20,603 nucleotides of DNA from Treponema sp. (GTDB lineage Bacteria > Spirochaetota > Spirochaetia > Treponematales > Treponemataceae), in contig JAHAZL010000039.1 in the NCBI GenBank assembly GCA_018384055.1, positions 1 to 20,603 of the forward strand. The letters are read 5' to 3'. The translations under genes were made by a program, and so were the position numbers. The notes under the pieces are model-generated. The model was not told the DNA's origin. It worked only from the letters and a program-made list of their open reading frames with translations, and searched no databases. Below are positions 6,767 through 15,296 of this stretch, piece after piece (the first letter of the stretch is position 1; the number at the start of each line of letters is the position of its first letter).

Positions 6767-7852
6767 ATGGAAAAGAAAATTGCACTTATTCCTGGTGATG
6801 GAATCGGTCCAGATGTTGTTGCAGAAGCAGTAAAGGTTCTCGACAAGGTAGCAGAAAAGTTCGGCCACAAGTGGTCTTATGACACAGTTACAGCTGGTGG
6901 CTGCTCAATCGACAAGTTCGGCAAGCCCCTCATTCAGGAAGAATTGGACAAGTGTCTCAAGAGCGACGCAGTTCTCCTTGGTGCAGTTGGTGGTCCAAAG
7001 TGGGACAATCTTGCTTCAGAACTCCGCCCGGAAAAGGCTCTTCTTGGTCTTCGCGGTGGAATGAAGGTATTTGCAAACCTTCGCCCAGCAGTTATGTTCA
7101 AGCAGCTTAAGGATGCATGTCCACTTAAGGATGAAATCGTTGGTGACGGTCTTGATATCCTCATCGTTCGCGAACTCATTTCCGGCATCTACTTTGGTGA
7201 CCGCGGAACTGCAGCAGACGGAAAGAGCGCTTGGGATACAGAACGCTATACATGGGAAGAAATCGAACGCATCGTTCGCATGGGATTTGAATTTGCACAG
7301 AAGAGACAGAAGAGACTTTGCGTTGTAGACAAGGCAAACATCCTCAACTCGTCACAGCTCTGGCGCAAGGTTACAGAAACAATCAAGGGCGACTATCCTG
7401 ATGTAACTCTTTCTTACCTCTACATCGACAACGCATCTATGCAGATGGTTCGCAATCCACGCCAGTTCGATGTTATTGCAACATCCAACATGTTCGGTGA
7501 CATTCTTTCTGACGAAGCTTCTCAGATTACAGGATCAATCGGTATGCTGGCATCAGCTTCCCTTGGTGAATCAGGTCCTGGACTTTACGAACCAATCCAC
7601 GGTTCAGCCCCAGACATTGCAGGCAAGGATCTGGCAAACCCATTGGCAACAATCCTTTCTGCCGCAATGCTCCTGCGCTACTCATTCGGTCTTGAAACAG
7701 AAGCAAAGGCAATTGAAACTGCTGTAGAAAAGGTTCTTGACGAAGGTTACCGTACAGGTGACATCGCCGGTTCTGAAAGGGATGCAGTTAAGGCTGCAGG
7801 CAAGCTCGTAGGTACAAAGGCCATGGGCCAGCTTGTTGTGGAAAGACTGTAA
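6767..7852 (+). CDS. leuB: 3-isopropylmalate dehydrogenase
   Basis: A 361-aa NAD-dependent beta-decarboxylating dehydrogenase, the standard LeuB length. It converts 3-isopropylmalate to 2-oxoisocaproate in leucine synthesis and, in the citramalate route, 3-methylmalate to 2-oxobutyrate. Visible motifs are the N-terminal IALIPGDGIGPDVVAEA, the substrate-binding LRGGMKVFANLRPA, RELISGIYFG, the catalytic lysine/aspartate region VVDKANIL and IDNASMQ, the metal-binding NMFGDILSDEASQ, and the NAD site GSAPDIAGKDLANP. AGGAG at 6755-6759 lies 7 nt before the ATG. It has its own promoter and is followed by a terminator, so it is transcribed alone, unlike the usual leuABCD operon. The homoisocitrate/isocitrate relatives are unlikely given the LRGG loop. 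Confidence 0.95.
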   Translation: MEKKIALIPGDGIGPDVVAEAVKVLDKVAEKFGHKWSYDTVTAGGCSIDKFGKPLIQEELDKCLKSDAVLLGAVGGPKWDNLASELRPEKALLGLRGGMKVFANLRPAVMFKQLKDACPLKDEIVGDGLDILIVRELISGIYFGDRGTAADGKSAWDTERYTWEEIERIVRMGFEFAQKRQKRLCVVDKANILNSSQLWRKVTETIKGDYPDVTLSYLYIDNASMQMVRNPRQFDVIATSNMFGDILSDEASQITGSIGMLASASLGESGPGLYEPIHGSAPDIAGKDLANPLATILSAAMLLRYSFGLETEAKAIETAVEKVLDEGYRTGDIAGSERDAVKAAGKLVGTKAMGQLVVERL

Positions 7853-7903
7853 ACTACAGGGAACCATAATCTAGAATTAATTCAGATTTAAGTTTCGGCT
7901 AAG

Positions 7904-7946
7904 GCTGTCCTTAGGTTCAATTGTTGAATCTTTGGACGGCTTTTTT
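7904..7946 (+). terminator. Rho-independent terminator of leuB
   Basis: GCTGTCC (7904-7910) pairs with GGACGGC (7934-7940), one G-U included. An inner stem GTTCAA/TTGAAT lies within, and six T follow. Confidence 0.8.
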
Positions 7947-7971
7947 GTTTTAGCATAACTTAATTTTTTGT

Positions 7972-7999
7972 TTGTTTTATGAGGTTTCCGTATTATAAT
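7972..7999 (+). promoter_or_regulatory. Promoter of the hybrid kinase gene
   Basis: TTGTTT (7972-7977), a 16-nt spacer, and a perfect TATAAT (7994-7999). The -10 ends 9 nt before ATG 8009, so the mRNA would begin about 2 nt before the start codon. Confidence 0.55.
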
Positions 8000-8008
8000 T
8001 AGTAGTGT

Positions 8009-10168
8009 ATGGCTGACAATGGTATAAATATGGAAAATCATGAAAATTCCTCGGAATTTCGAAGGCTTGAACGCCCGATTCAGATAGGTGATGAACTTAT
8101 CGGTGTTTCCGGCGACCAGTATAAAAGGGCCATTGTTTCCGATGCCATTCTTGTATTTGAATTCAACCTTACAAAAAACCTTCTGATGGGCAATCCTTTG
8201 CAGCGATTCGGTGAAAGAATCGTGCGTTTGAGACATGCCTTTGATCTTCCTGAAGAATGTTCATACGACAAATTCCTTGATTCGGTTTCCTGGGATCTTT
8301 CTGACAGTGAAAAGGAAAAGTTCATGGCCAATATGGATGCTTCCTACCTTATGGATGCCTTCATTACTGGAAAATACGAACTTTGGTTTGACATCAACAA
8401 GCCTAATTTTGAAGGGGAATCTTTCTGGACCCGCAATACTGTCATCCTTACTCAGGAAAAAGATACAGGAGACATTCTTGGCCTTGCAGTCGTTAAGAAC
8501 ATAACTTCCAACTATAAGCGCGAAGAAGAAAAAGTTTACCAGCTTGAAATCATCAATGCCCTTTCAATAGATTATACAAATGTGTTCATGGTAAACCTGA
8601 TGACCAACAGGATCAGGATTGTACGCATGAATGATGTCGCAGGTGCTTTCTACAGCGATGAACTGGGCGAACAGTATTATGATGATGCCCTTGAATTCTA
8701 CATCGACGTTTCAGTGTATGCCGATGACCGTGACATGATGCGTATGGCATTCTCCCGTGACAACATTCTTCGTCAGCTTATCAAACGCGAAACTTTCTAT
8801 GTAAATTTCCGTTCGAACATCAACAATAAACTTCAGTACATGAAGCTTAAGGTTGTTCGCATTGGAGACATCAAGGAAACGGGAAATTTTCTTCTTGCTT
8901 TCATGAATGTTGATGATGAGATTGAGCATGAAATGAAGCAGAAGAAGCTTCTTCAGGATACTCTTTCCATGGCAGAAAGTGCAAGCCATGCAAAGACCAT
9001 GTTCCTTTCGAATATGTCCCATGACATCCGTACACCAATGAATGCAATCATAGGGTTTACAACTCTTGCCCTCAATCATATTTCTGAACAGGCAATGGTC
9101 AAGACATATCTGGATAAGATTAAGTCTTCCAGCAATCATCTTCTTTCCCTTATAAATGATGTTCTGGACATGTCCCGCATTGAAAGCGGCAAAATGAAGA
9201 TAAACAAGACGGTTTCTACTGTTGAGAAAATAGTCGGTGATGTTGATACTGTCATGCAGTCTCAAATACAGATGAAGCATCTTGAATACAGCCTCATCAA
9301 ACGCGGTATTTTGACTCGTCCTGTCATGATGGACGGTTTGAGGTTGAATCAGATTCTCATCAATATTGTTGGTAACGCTGTAAAATATACTCCTGAGTAC
9401 GGCAAGGTTCAGTTCATGATTACTGAAATGCCGTCAATTTCTGACAACACTTCTTCATACCAGTTCCGCATAAAGGATAACGGTATCGGTATGTCAAAGA
9501 AATTCCTGGAAAAAATCTTTACGCCTTTTGAGCGCGATGAAAACAAGGCCATTGCAAAGATTCAGGGAACAGGACTTGGCCTTGCAATTACAAAGAGTCT
9601 TGTTGACATCATGGAAGGTTCAATCTTTGTAAAATCTGAAGAAGGCAAGGGCAGTGAATTCTTGGTTTGCTTTGACCTTGAAAATGCAAAGGAAGGGGAA
9701 CTTTCTGTTGAAGAAAAAAAAGAAAATGTTTATGAGTCATCTGTAATAAATTCATTCAAGGATGTAAGGATTCTTCTTGTTGAAGACAACGAACTGAACC
9801 GTGAAATTGCAACTGAACTTTTGAAATCCGTAGGCTTCATTTTGGATGAGGCTGAAAATGGAAGCCAGGCTGTTCAGATGGTAAATGATTCTCCTGCAGG
9901 TTATTACAAGGTGATCCTTATGGATGTAATGATGCCAGTCATGAATGGTTATGAGTCAACCAAGAAAATCCGTTCCCTTGAAGATAAGGCTAAGGCTAAT
10001 GTTCCTATCATTGCAATGACAGCCAATGCCTTTGAAGAGGACAAGAACCAGGCCATTGAATGTGGTATGGATAAGTTCGTGTCCAAGCCTTTTGATATTA
10101 ACGATCTCCTTGTTAAACTTAAGGAAATGATCGACATGAAGGTTCATTCACCTAGGTCAGGAGACTGA
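8009..10168 (+). CDS. Hybrid sensor histidine kinase / response regulator
   Basis: A 719-aa protein with no membrane segment, so probably cytoplasmic. The order is: two PAS-like sensor regions (about 35-165 and 180-305, weakly conserved), a HisKA dimerisation/phosphoacceptor domain with H338 in SHDIRTP, a HATPase domain with N456 in the N box (IVGNAVKYT), DNGIGM from D490, and GTGLGLAI, then a C-terminal receiver with acidic ED in LLVEDNELNRE, phosphoacceptor D639 in LMDVMMPVMNG and K693 in SKPF. All catalytic residues are present. No output domain or partner regulator is encoded nearby, so phosphate must pass to an unlinked protein. ATG 8009 has no SD and a -10 box is next to it; ATG 8030 is a possible alternative. 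It is convergent with a c-di-GMP-type gene; a functional link is only a guess. Confidence 0.93.
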   Translation: MADNGINMENHENSSEFRRLERPIQIGDELIGVSGDQYKRAIVSDAILVFEFNLTKNLLMGNPLQRFGERIVRLRHAFDLPEECSYDKFLDSVSWDLSDSEKEKFMANMDASYLMDAFITGKYELWFDINKPNFEGESFWTRNTVILTQEKDTGDILGLAVVKNITSNYKREEEKVYQLEIINALSIDYTNVFMVNLMTNRIRIVRMNDVAGAFYSDELGEQYYDDALEFYIDVSVYADDRDMMRMAFSRDNILRQLIKRETFYVNFRSNINNKLQYMKLKVVRIGDIKETGNFLLAFMNVDDEIEHEMKQKKLLQDTLSMAESASHAKTMFLSNMSHDIRTPMNAIIGFTTLALNHISEQAMVKTYLDKIKSSSNHLLSLINDVLDMSRIESGKMKINKTVSTVEKIVGDVDTVMQSQIQMKHLEYSLIKRGILTRPVMMDGLRLNQILINIVGNAVKYTPEYGKVQFMITEMPSISDNTSSYQFRIKDNGIGMSKKFLEKIFTPFERDENKAIAKIQGTGLGLAITKSLVDIMEGSIFVKSEEGKGSEFLVCFDLENAKEGELSVEEKKENVYESSVINSFKDVRILLVEDNELNREIATELLKSVGFILDEAENGSQAVQMVNDSPAGYYKVILMDVMMPVMNGYESTKKIRSLEDKAKANVPIIAMTANAFEEDKNQAIECGMDKFVSKPFDINDLLVKLKEMIDMKVHSPRSGD

Positions 10169-10206
10169 TTTTCTGAACTGAAAATCTCGTGAACCCTTAA
10201 AATAGG

Positions 10207-10239
10207 AAAAGCATGTCGAATGCCGGCATGCTTTTTTTT
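10207..10239. terminator. Bidirectional terminator between the kinase and the EAL gene
   Basis: AAAAGCATGTCG (10207-10218) and CGGCATGCTTTT (10224-10235) form a 12-bp stem with one G-T pair and a 5-nt loop. T runs lie on both strands, so it serves the two convergent genes. Confidence 0.85.
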
Positions 10240-10251
10240 GCACAGTACAAA

Positions 10252-11604
10252 TCAGTTTTCCTTTATTTTTAGGAGGTAGTCTTCCATTGGAACAGGCTTG
10301 CTGTAATAGAAACCCTGTATCTTGTCGCATCCCGCATTTCTGAGGAAATCAACCTGCTCCTTTGTTTCTGCACCTTCTGCAATGCAGCAGAACCCCATCA
10401 TTTTTGAAAGCCAGATTATTTCTTTAAGGAGAACGCATTCCTTGGAATTTTCTGATGAAGTAAGTATTGAGTCTACAAAACACTTGTCTACTTTCAGGGT
10501 GTCCATAGGCATGTCTTTCAAAAGGCTTAAAGAAGAATATCCCGTTCCAAAGTCATCCATGGAAATAAGGAATCCAAGTTCCCTTAGGTCTGAAAGAAGC
10601 TGAAGCATTGAATCCCTGTCATAATATGCAGCGCTTTCCGTGAGTTCAAACTCAATCATGTTGTGTGGAATTTCATAGAAATCTACAGTTGCAAGAATTT
10701 GTTCCTTTAAGTGCTTGTTTTCCATTCTCCTTCGGGAAAGGTTTACAGAAATAGGGTGTAGAGGCAGATTCTGCTTTTTCATTTCGGCCAGAAATATGCA
10801 TACCTTCTTGAGTACGACCTGGTCTACTTTTCCGATTACATCGTTTGTCTCAAATACAGAAATGAATTCTCCCGGAAACAAAAGTTTTTCATGTTTGTAA
10901 TTCCAACGTACAAGGGCTTCAGCACCAGTAATTTTTTCTGTTTTTATGTCATATTTTGGCTGCAGGTGTACAACGAATTCATCGTTTTCTATTGCCTGAT
11001 CAAGACGCGAAAGGTATTTCTGGTCTTTTGTAAGCCTTTCGTACATTTCAGGAGTAAAGAAAAGAATTTCAGTGCAGTATCTTTTTTTTCCCTGACGCTG
11101 GGCCAACTTTGCAAGGTCTGCTACAGTATCAGCCTTTTTAATTGCATCTTCTACTGTAACTACACCGCATCGATAATAGAGCCTGTGGCTTTTGTTTGTG
11201 GGCAGGCATGATATTTCATCAAAGAATTTTTCCAGGCGGGCTAGGAGAGTCTCGTTGTCGCAGGATGTTACCATCATGGCAAAATTATCATTGTCACAAC
11301 GACAGCCCTGGATGACCCAATCTTGCTTGTCGATGTGCTGGCATACCATTTTGAGAACATCATTTGCTACACCGTGACCATAGACATCGTTGATGGTTCT
11401 AAAATCCTTGATGTCAAAATGAACGAATTCATAGGTGTAATCCTTAGTTTTTTTAGGATCCAATTCATGCCACATGTGAGTCCAGTTGTAATACCCAGTA
11501 ATAGAGTCGTGGTAGAGCATTTCGTAAATTTCTTCTTTAGAAAGCTCTTCAAAAGAACGACCTCTGTCTCTGTGGGAATTGTTGTAAACTCGCTGGTAGT
11601 CCAA
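10252..11604 (-). CDS. Degenerate-GGDEF / EAL protein, probable c-di-GMP phosphodiesterase
   Basis: The GGDEF domain (about residues 25-190 from the chosen start) has CDNDN at 103-107 in place of the GGDEF signature, so it is probably not a cyclase. The EAL domain (about 200-445) keeps the expected catalytic set: E229 in AEALVRW, N in SVNLSRRRM, E in FELTES, DD in SMDDFGTGYSS, K in LKVDKCF, E in AEGAET and Q in KIQGFYYSKP. It should therefore hydrolyse c-di-GMP. No sensor or membrane domain is present. The start is uncertain: TTG 11604 is preferred because GGAGG lies 5 nt upstream and a good promoter precedes it. TTG 11718 would overlap addA by 44 nt and lie upstream of that promoter; the first in-frame ATG is 11520. 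It follows addA on the same strand. Confidence 0.85.
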   Translation of the reverse strand: MDYQRVYNNSHRDRGRSFEELSKEEIYEMLYHDSITGYYNWTHMWHELDPKKTKDYTYEFVHFDIKDFRTINDVYGHGVANDVLKMVCQHIDKQDWVIQGCRCDNDNFAMMVTSCDNETLLARLEKFFDEISCLPTNKSHRLYYRCGVVTVEDAIKKADTVADLAKLAQRQGKKRYCTEILFFTPEMYERLTKDQKYLSRLDQAIENDEFVVHLQPKYDIKTEKITGAEALVRWNYKHEKLLFPGEFISVFETNDVIGKVDQVVLKKVCIFLAEMKKQNLPLHPISVNLSRRRMENKHLKEQILATVDFYEIPHNMIEFELTESAAYYDRDSMLQLLSDLRELGFLISMDDFGTGYSSLSLLKDMPMDTLKVDKCFVDSILTSSENSKECVLLKEIIWLSKMMGFCCIAEGAETKEQVDFLRNAGCDKIQGFYYSKPVPMEDYLLKIKEN

Positions 11605-11634
11605 AGCAGCCTCCGGGTTGCTCTCCTTGTATAG

Positions 11635-11663
11635 ATTATACAACCTATTTTTTAGAATGGCAA
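11635..11663 (-). promoter_or_regulatory. Promoter of the EAL gene, straddling the addA-EAL junction just past the addA stop
   Basis: On the minus strand, TTGCCA (11663-11658), a 17-nt spacer, and a perfect TATAAT (11640-11635). Transcription would start near 11628, leaving a leader of about 24 nt with GGAGG before TTG 11604. The EAL gene can thus be expressed independently of addBA. Confidence 0.6.
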
Positions 11664-11674
11664 ATTTTTGGATG

Positions 11675-14600
11675 CTACTGTTCTTCCTGCTTTTCCATAT
11701 TTTCAATTGCTTCCGCAAGGTCTGCTTTTGAAGCTTCTGCCGTAATGTCTACTTCACGGTCAAATCGCAGGTAGTAAAGGCTGCAGGAAACTTTTTCAGG
11801 GCTTACATTCATCATCTGGCTTACAGCCCGTCTGTAGCAGGCAAGCTGGTCCCGGTAGATTTCAGGTTTTATTTCCTGATTTGTCTTGTAATCCACTACT
11901 GTGTAGGTGCCGTCTTTGTTTTCAAAGACAAGGTCTATGGTTCCCTTTATGATTCTGCTTGTTCCGTTCTTTAGTGTAATTCTGCAGCGGAATTCATATT
12001 CTGCCTTGTGCCATTTTGAAGACAAAGCCCTTTTTCCAAGCTCTGTATTTTCAAATCTGTCAGCCATAAGGGTGCAGATATTTTTGATTTCTTCCATTGA
12101 TTTTGCTCTGTCCTCAAGTCCCGCAATGTCGCGGTTGGAAATTACGGGCTCGGTGCCGGTAATTTTTGCTTCAAGGTATGCATGGGCAATGGTTCCGAAA
12201 TTTGCATGGCTGAAGGCAGGTTCCTTGTTCCTGTCATTGTATTCAGGAATGGTGGATTCAATGATCCTGTTTATTTTGTCATATTCAGGGCAGGAATTTT
12301 CTGTACTTTTTTGTGTAACAACAGGAGAACCGTTTCTGTAGGTTTCGTCGTCTGCAACATGAAGCTGGCTAGGATTTGCATAAATTTTTGAAGGTGTTTC
12401 CTTCGTGATTGTAACTGCCTTTTCGAAAATTCCTTCTTCTTCAATTTTATTGATGAAGTCAATTTTAGCCTTTTCATTATTGCTGTCCTTGTGGCCTTTT
12501 CCGAGTTCTTCCGGGTTTATGAAGGTTCTTGTGAATGGACCTGAAACCATAGCTTCATTTCTTCCGGCAAAATAATAGTTGTATACGGGCTCAAGAATGC
12601 TGAAAATTGATTCAGGATTTCCTTCTCCGCCTGGAACATATTTTCCAAAATTCTCGTTTGCCTTGTACTTTCCGTTTGTAATGAAAAGCTGGTCCTTTGC
12701 CCTGGTCAATGCAACGTAGGCAAGCCTTCTAAGTTCTGCAGCAGACTGTGCCTTGTTTTCTTCATGGGCATCATGATAGAAAGCGTTTGAGCCTGCGATT
12801 GAAGGGTGAGATGGCGTATTGAGGGTAATGCCGTATTCTTTGCTTACATAGACGGCTTTGCTGTTGTTTTCCCTGAGTCCGTTTTTGTGTGTTCCAATGA
12901 CAAATACCACCGGATATTCAAGTCCCTTGCTTTTGTGGATGGAAAGGATATGAACGCCTTCTGTCTGTTCAAAAGGAATGTCCATGTCCTCAAGTTTTTC
13001 TGCCTGGTCCCTGTAGGTTCTGACACTGTCTACAAAAGCTCCAAGAGTCATCTTGTTTTCTTCAGACTGCCTTGCAAGTTCAAAGATGAGGTCGTATAGT
13101 TTTCCGTACATGGAAACCGTCTTGTTCCACAGGGTTTCGTAACGGTAGCCGCTTTCATACCAGAGTTTTGAAACGGTTTTTGTAATTGGATCTGTTTTTG
13201 CACTTTCAATGAGTTCGTTAAAGAATTCTTTTGCGTGGTTGTAGCGCTCAAGAGCCTCTTCGGGGAGAATTGATGAGGCGTCAAGGTCAAAAGGAGCTGC
13301 CTTCTTGTCCTTATTAAAAATTATTTCGTTGGCCTGTTCAAACGAAAGGTTTACCCAAGGAGACCTGAGAACCTGGGCATAGGCTGCTGTATCGTCTGGA
13401 TATGCGCATAATCTGAGTATGGAGAAAATATCGTTAACAGGACCGTCTGCAAAAAATCCAGTAACAACTTCGGTGTTATATGGAATTCCGTTTTTAAGGA
13501 AAGTCCTTTCGTAAAGAGGCTGAAGCGCATAGGTGCGCATGAGGATTGCAATGTCATTGTGGGAATAAACTTTGCCGTTGATTCCTGTTGTCGTGAGTTC
13601 TTCTATTTTGTCAGCAATCCACTGGGCTTCGGCTTCTTCCATTGAAGGGCATCCTTCCGGAACATCCTGTTCCCTGTCAAAGAGAGCAAAATGTATGTGA
13701 GGCTGGAAGATTTCCTTCTGCTTTGATTTTACTGAAGATTCCTCTTCCTTTGTTTCAGGAAGCAATACTTCCTTGTATTTTGCTTCGTATGTTGGAATGC
13801 CATTTTCATATTTTGTCTGGCAGTTATAGAAGGCAGACGGAATTTCTGTAGGCATGATTTTTTCTTCTGAATCCATTGATGCTGGTGGAAGAGGATATTC
13901 AAATCCTCCGAAGATTGTGTTGAACCCTTTTATGAGGGCAGAGTCAGACCTGTAGTTTGTTGTCATGTTCAAGTTGCCTTCCGTGAAATCTTCGGAAAGG
14001 GCGTTGAATACAGAAACATCTGCGCCGCGGAATCTGTAAATGCTCTGCTTTTCATCTCCTACAAAGAAGAGTTTTTCTTTTTCAAGTTCATCTACTGAAG
14101 GAACGCCTGTTTCCTTTCTGGATTTTTTTTCTGCAAGCATGAAAAGCATGTCCCTCTGATCGCTGTTGTTGTCCTGGAATTCATCGATCATGATGAACCT
14201 GTATCTTTCCTTTTCTATCTGGCGGATTTCAGGATAATCACGGAGAATGCATTTTGCCATGTTTGAAATATCCTTGAAGGAAAGTATTCCCGATGACCTT
14301 TTGTATGCATTTACCTTATCCTGAAAGTCCTGGAGAAGAGGCAGGAGTTCTAGAGTCATTCCATAGCCGTAGATGAAATTGAAATACTGGTAAAGGTGTG
14401 AATGGCACTGATCTTTAAGGCTGTTTAGGGTAGGAGTAATTTCCTTAAGACCCTTGGCATTTCCCGGTTTTTTCAGGGAAGCAATCCTTGATATTGCAAG
14501 AACATATTCTTCAGCTTCCTTTATGTTGCAGGATTCAATGTCAGCAACAGTAAGTATAAGTGGCTCAGGAATTTCTACTGTTGAATTTGGACCAAATACG

Positions 14601-15280
14601 GAATCAAACTCAATGTAGGCTTTTGAAGTTTTGTTTACATCTCCCAGATTATTGAACATCTTTTCCATTTCAATAATTAGCCTGTTGATTTCACTGGTTG
14701 ATGCGTTCCATTTTTCTACTATGGCGTCTACCTGTTTGCGTAGCATTCTGTCAAAATCAATTGGTTCGGCAACAGTAGAAGCGGATAAAATCGGTTCGAC
14801 AAAAAGTTCGCTTGCGATTTCGTCAAAATTATCCGCACTTACAAGGGCTTTGACGGCAGCATTATCCCTGTGCTCAAGAATATATGGAAGTGCCATGGCA
14901 TATACTGTAGCCTTTATCTGCTCATCATCCTGCGTAAAATCCGGGCTTATGCCGTAGTAATGGCATCCCATTTTGGCAACGCTGTTGCAGTAGCTGTCCA
15001 GAGTCTTGATGTTTGCCTTGAAGAAGTCTGCGGCTTTTTCCGGTGCATGCTTTTTAAGTACCTTGTAGATTCTTGCAGACATTTCTACTGTAGCTTTTTT
15101 TGTAAAGGTCAGGGTAAGTATCTGATCGACACCAACCTTTTCCTTTGGGTCAAGAACAAGAGAAGAAAAGCGCTCTGCAAGAACTGTGGTTTTCCCGCTT
15201 CCAGCTCCTGCACTTACAACTGAGTTCTTTCTTGCGTTAATTGCGTTTGTCTGGTATATGTCGAATTTTGGTTCTGCCAT
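11675..15280 (-). CDS. addA: AddA helicase-nuclease subunit
   Basis: A 1201-aa UvrD/RecB-type superfamily 1A helicase with a C-terminal nuclease, the size of Bacillus AddA. With AddB it resects double-strand ends to load RecA. Motifs in order: Q10, Walker A with K30 in AGAGSGKTT, Walker B with D366/E367 in MIDEFQDNN, GDEKQSIYRFRGAD, TTNYRSD, ILSIHKSKGLEYPVVF and YVALTRAKDQ. The nuclease has D1116 in GTIDLVFE and D1130/K1132 in VVDYKTNQ, the PD-(D/E)XK centre, so both activities look intact. AGGAG at 15288-15292 lies 7 nt before ATG. It starts 16 nt after the addB stop and is surely co-transcribed with it. Plain RecB is less likely because no recC or recD is present and addB is adjacent. Confidence 0.93.
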   Translation of the reverse strand: MAEPKFDIYQTNAINARKNSVVSAGAGSGKTTVLAERFSSLVLDPKEKVGVDQILTLTFTKKATVEMSARIYKVLKKHAPEKAADFFKANIKTLDSYCNSVAKMGCHYYGISPDFTQDDEQIKATVYAMALPYILEHRDNAAVKALVSADNFDEIASELFVEPILSASTVAEPIDFDRMLRKQVDAIVEKWNASTSEINRLIIEMEKMFNNLGDVNKTSKAYIEFDSVFGPNSTVEIPEPLILTVADIESCNIKEAEEYVLAISRIASLKKPGNAKGLKEITPTLNSLKDQCHSHLYQYFNFIYGYGMTLELLPLLQDFQDKVNAYKRSSGILSFKDISNMAKCILRDYPEIRQIEKERYRFIMIDEFQDNNSDQRDMLFMLAEKKSRKETGVPSVDELEKEKLFFVGDEKQSIYRFRGADVSVFNALSEDFTEGNLNMTTNYRSDSALIKGFNTIFGGFEYPLPPASMDSEEKIMPTEIPSAFYNCQTKYENGIPTYEAKYKEVLLPETKEEESSVKSKQKEIFQPHIHFALFDREQDVPEGCPSMEEAEAQWIADKIEELTTTGINGKVYSHNDIAILMRTYALQPLYERTFLKNGIPYNTEVVTGFFADGPVNDIFSILRLCAYPDDTAAYAQVLRSPWVNLSFEQANEIIFNKDKKAAPFDLDASSILPEEALERYNHAKEFFNELIESAKTDPITKTVSKLWYESGYRYETLWNKTVSMYGKLYDLIFELARQSEENKMTLGAFVDSVRTYRDQAEKLEDMDIPFEQTEGVHILSIHKSKGLEYPVVFVIGTHKNGLRENNSKAVYVSKEYGITLNTPSHPSIAGSNAFYHDAHEENKAQSAAELRRLAYVALTRAKDQLFITNGKYKANENFGKYVPGGEGNPESIFSILEPVYNYYFAGRNEAMVSGPFTRTFINPEELGKGHKDSNNEKAKIDFINKIEEEGIFEKAVTITKETPSKIYANPSQLHVADDETYRNGSPVVTQKSTENSCPEYDKINRIIESTIPEYNDRNKEPAFSHANFGTIAHAYLEAKITGTEPVISNRDIAGLEDRAKSMEEIKNICTLMADRFENTELGKRALSSKWHKAEYEFRCRITLKNGTSRIIKGTIDLVFENKDGTYTVVDYKTNQEIKPEIYRDQLACYRRAVSQMMNVSPEKVSCSLYYLRFDREVDITAEASKADLAEAIENMEKQEEQ

Positions 15281-15296
15281 TTTCTTTCTCCTGGTT

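Noticed and set aside
8711..9280. A 189-codon open frame on the minus strand inside the kinase gene
   Set aside because: It is antisense to the phosphoacceptor region of a clear kinase, has no SD and no family resemblance.
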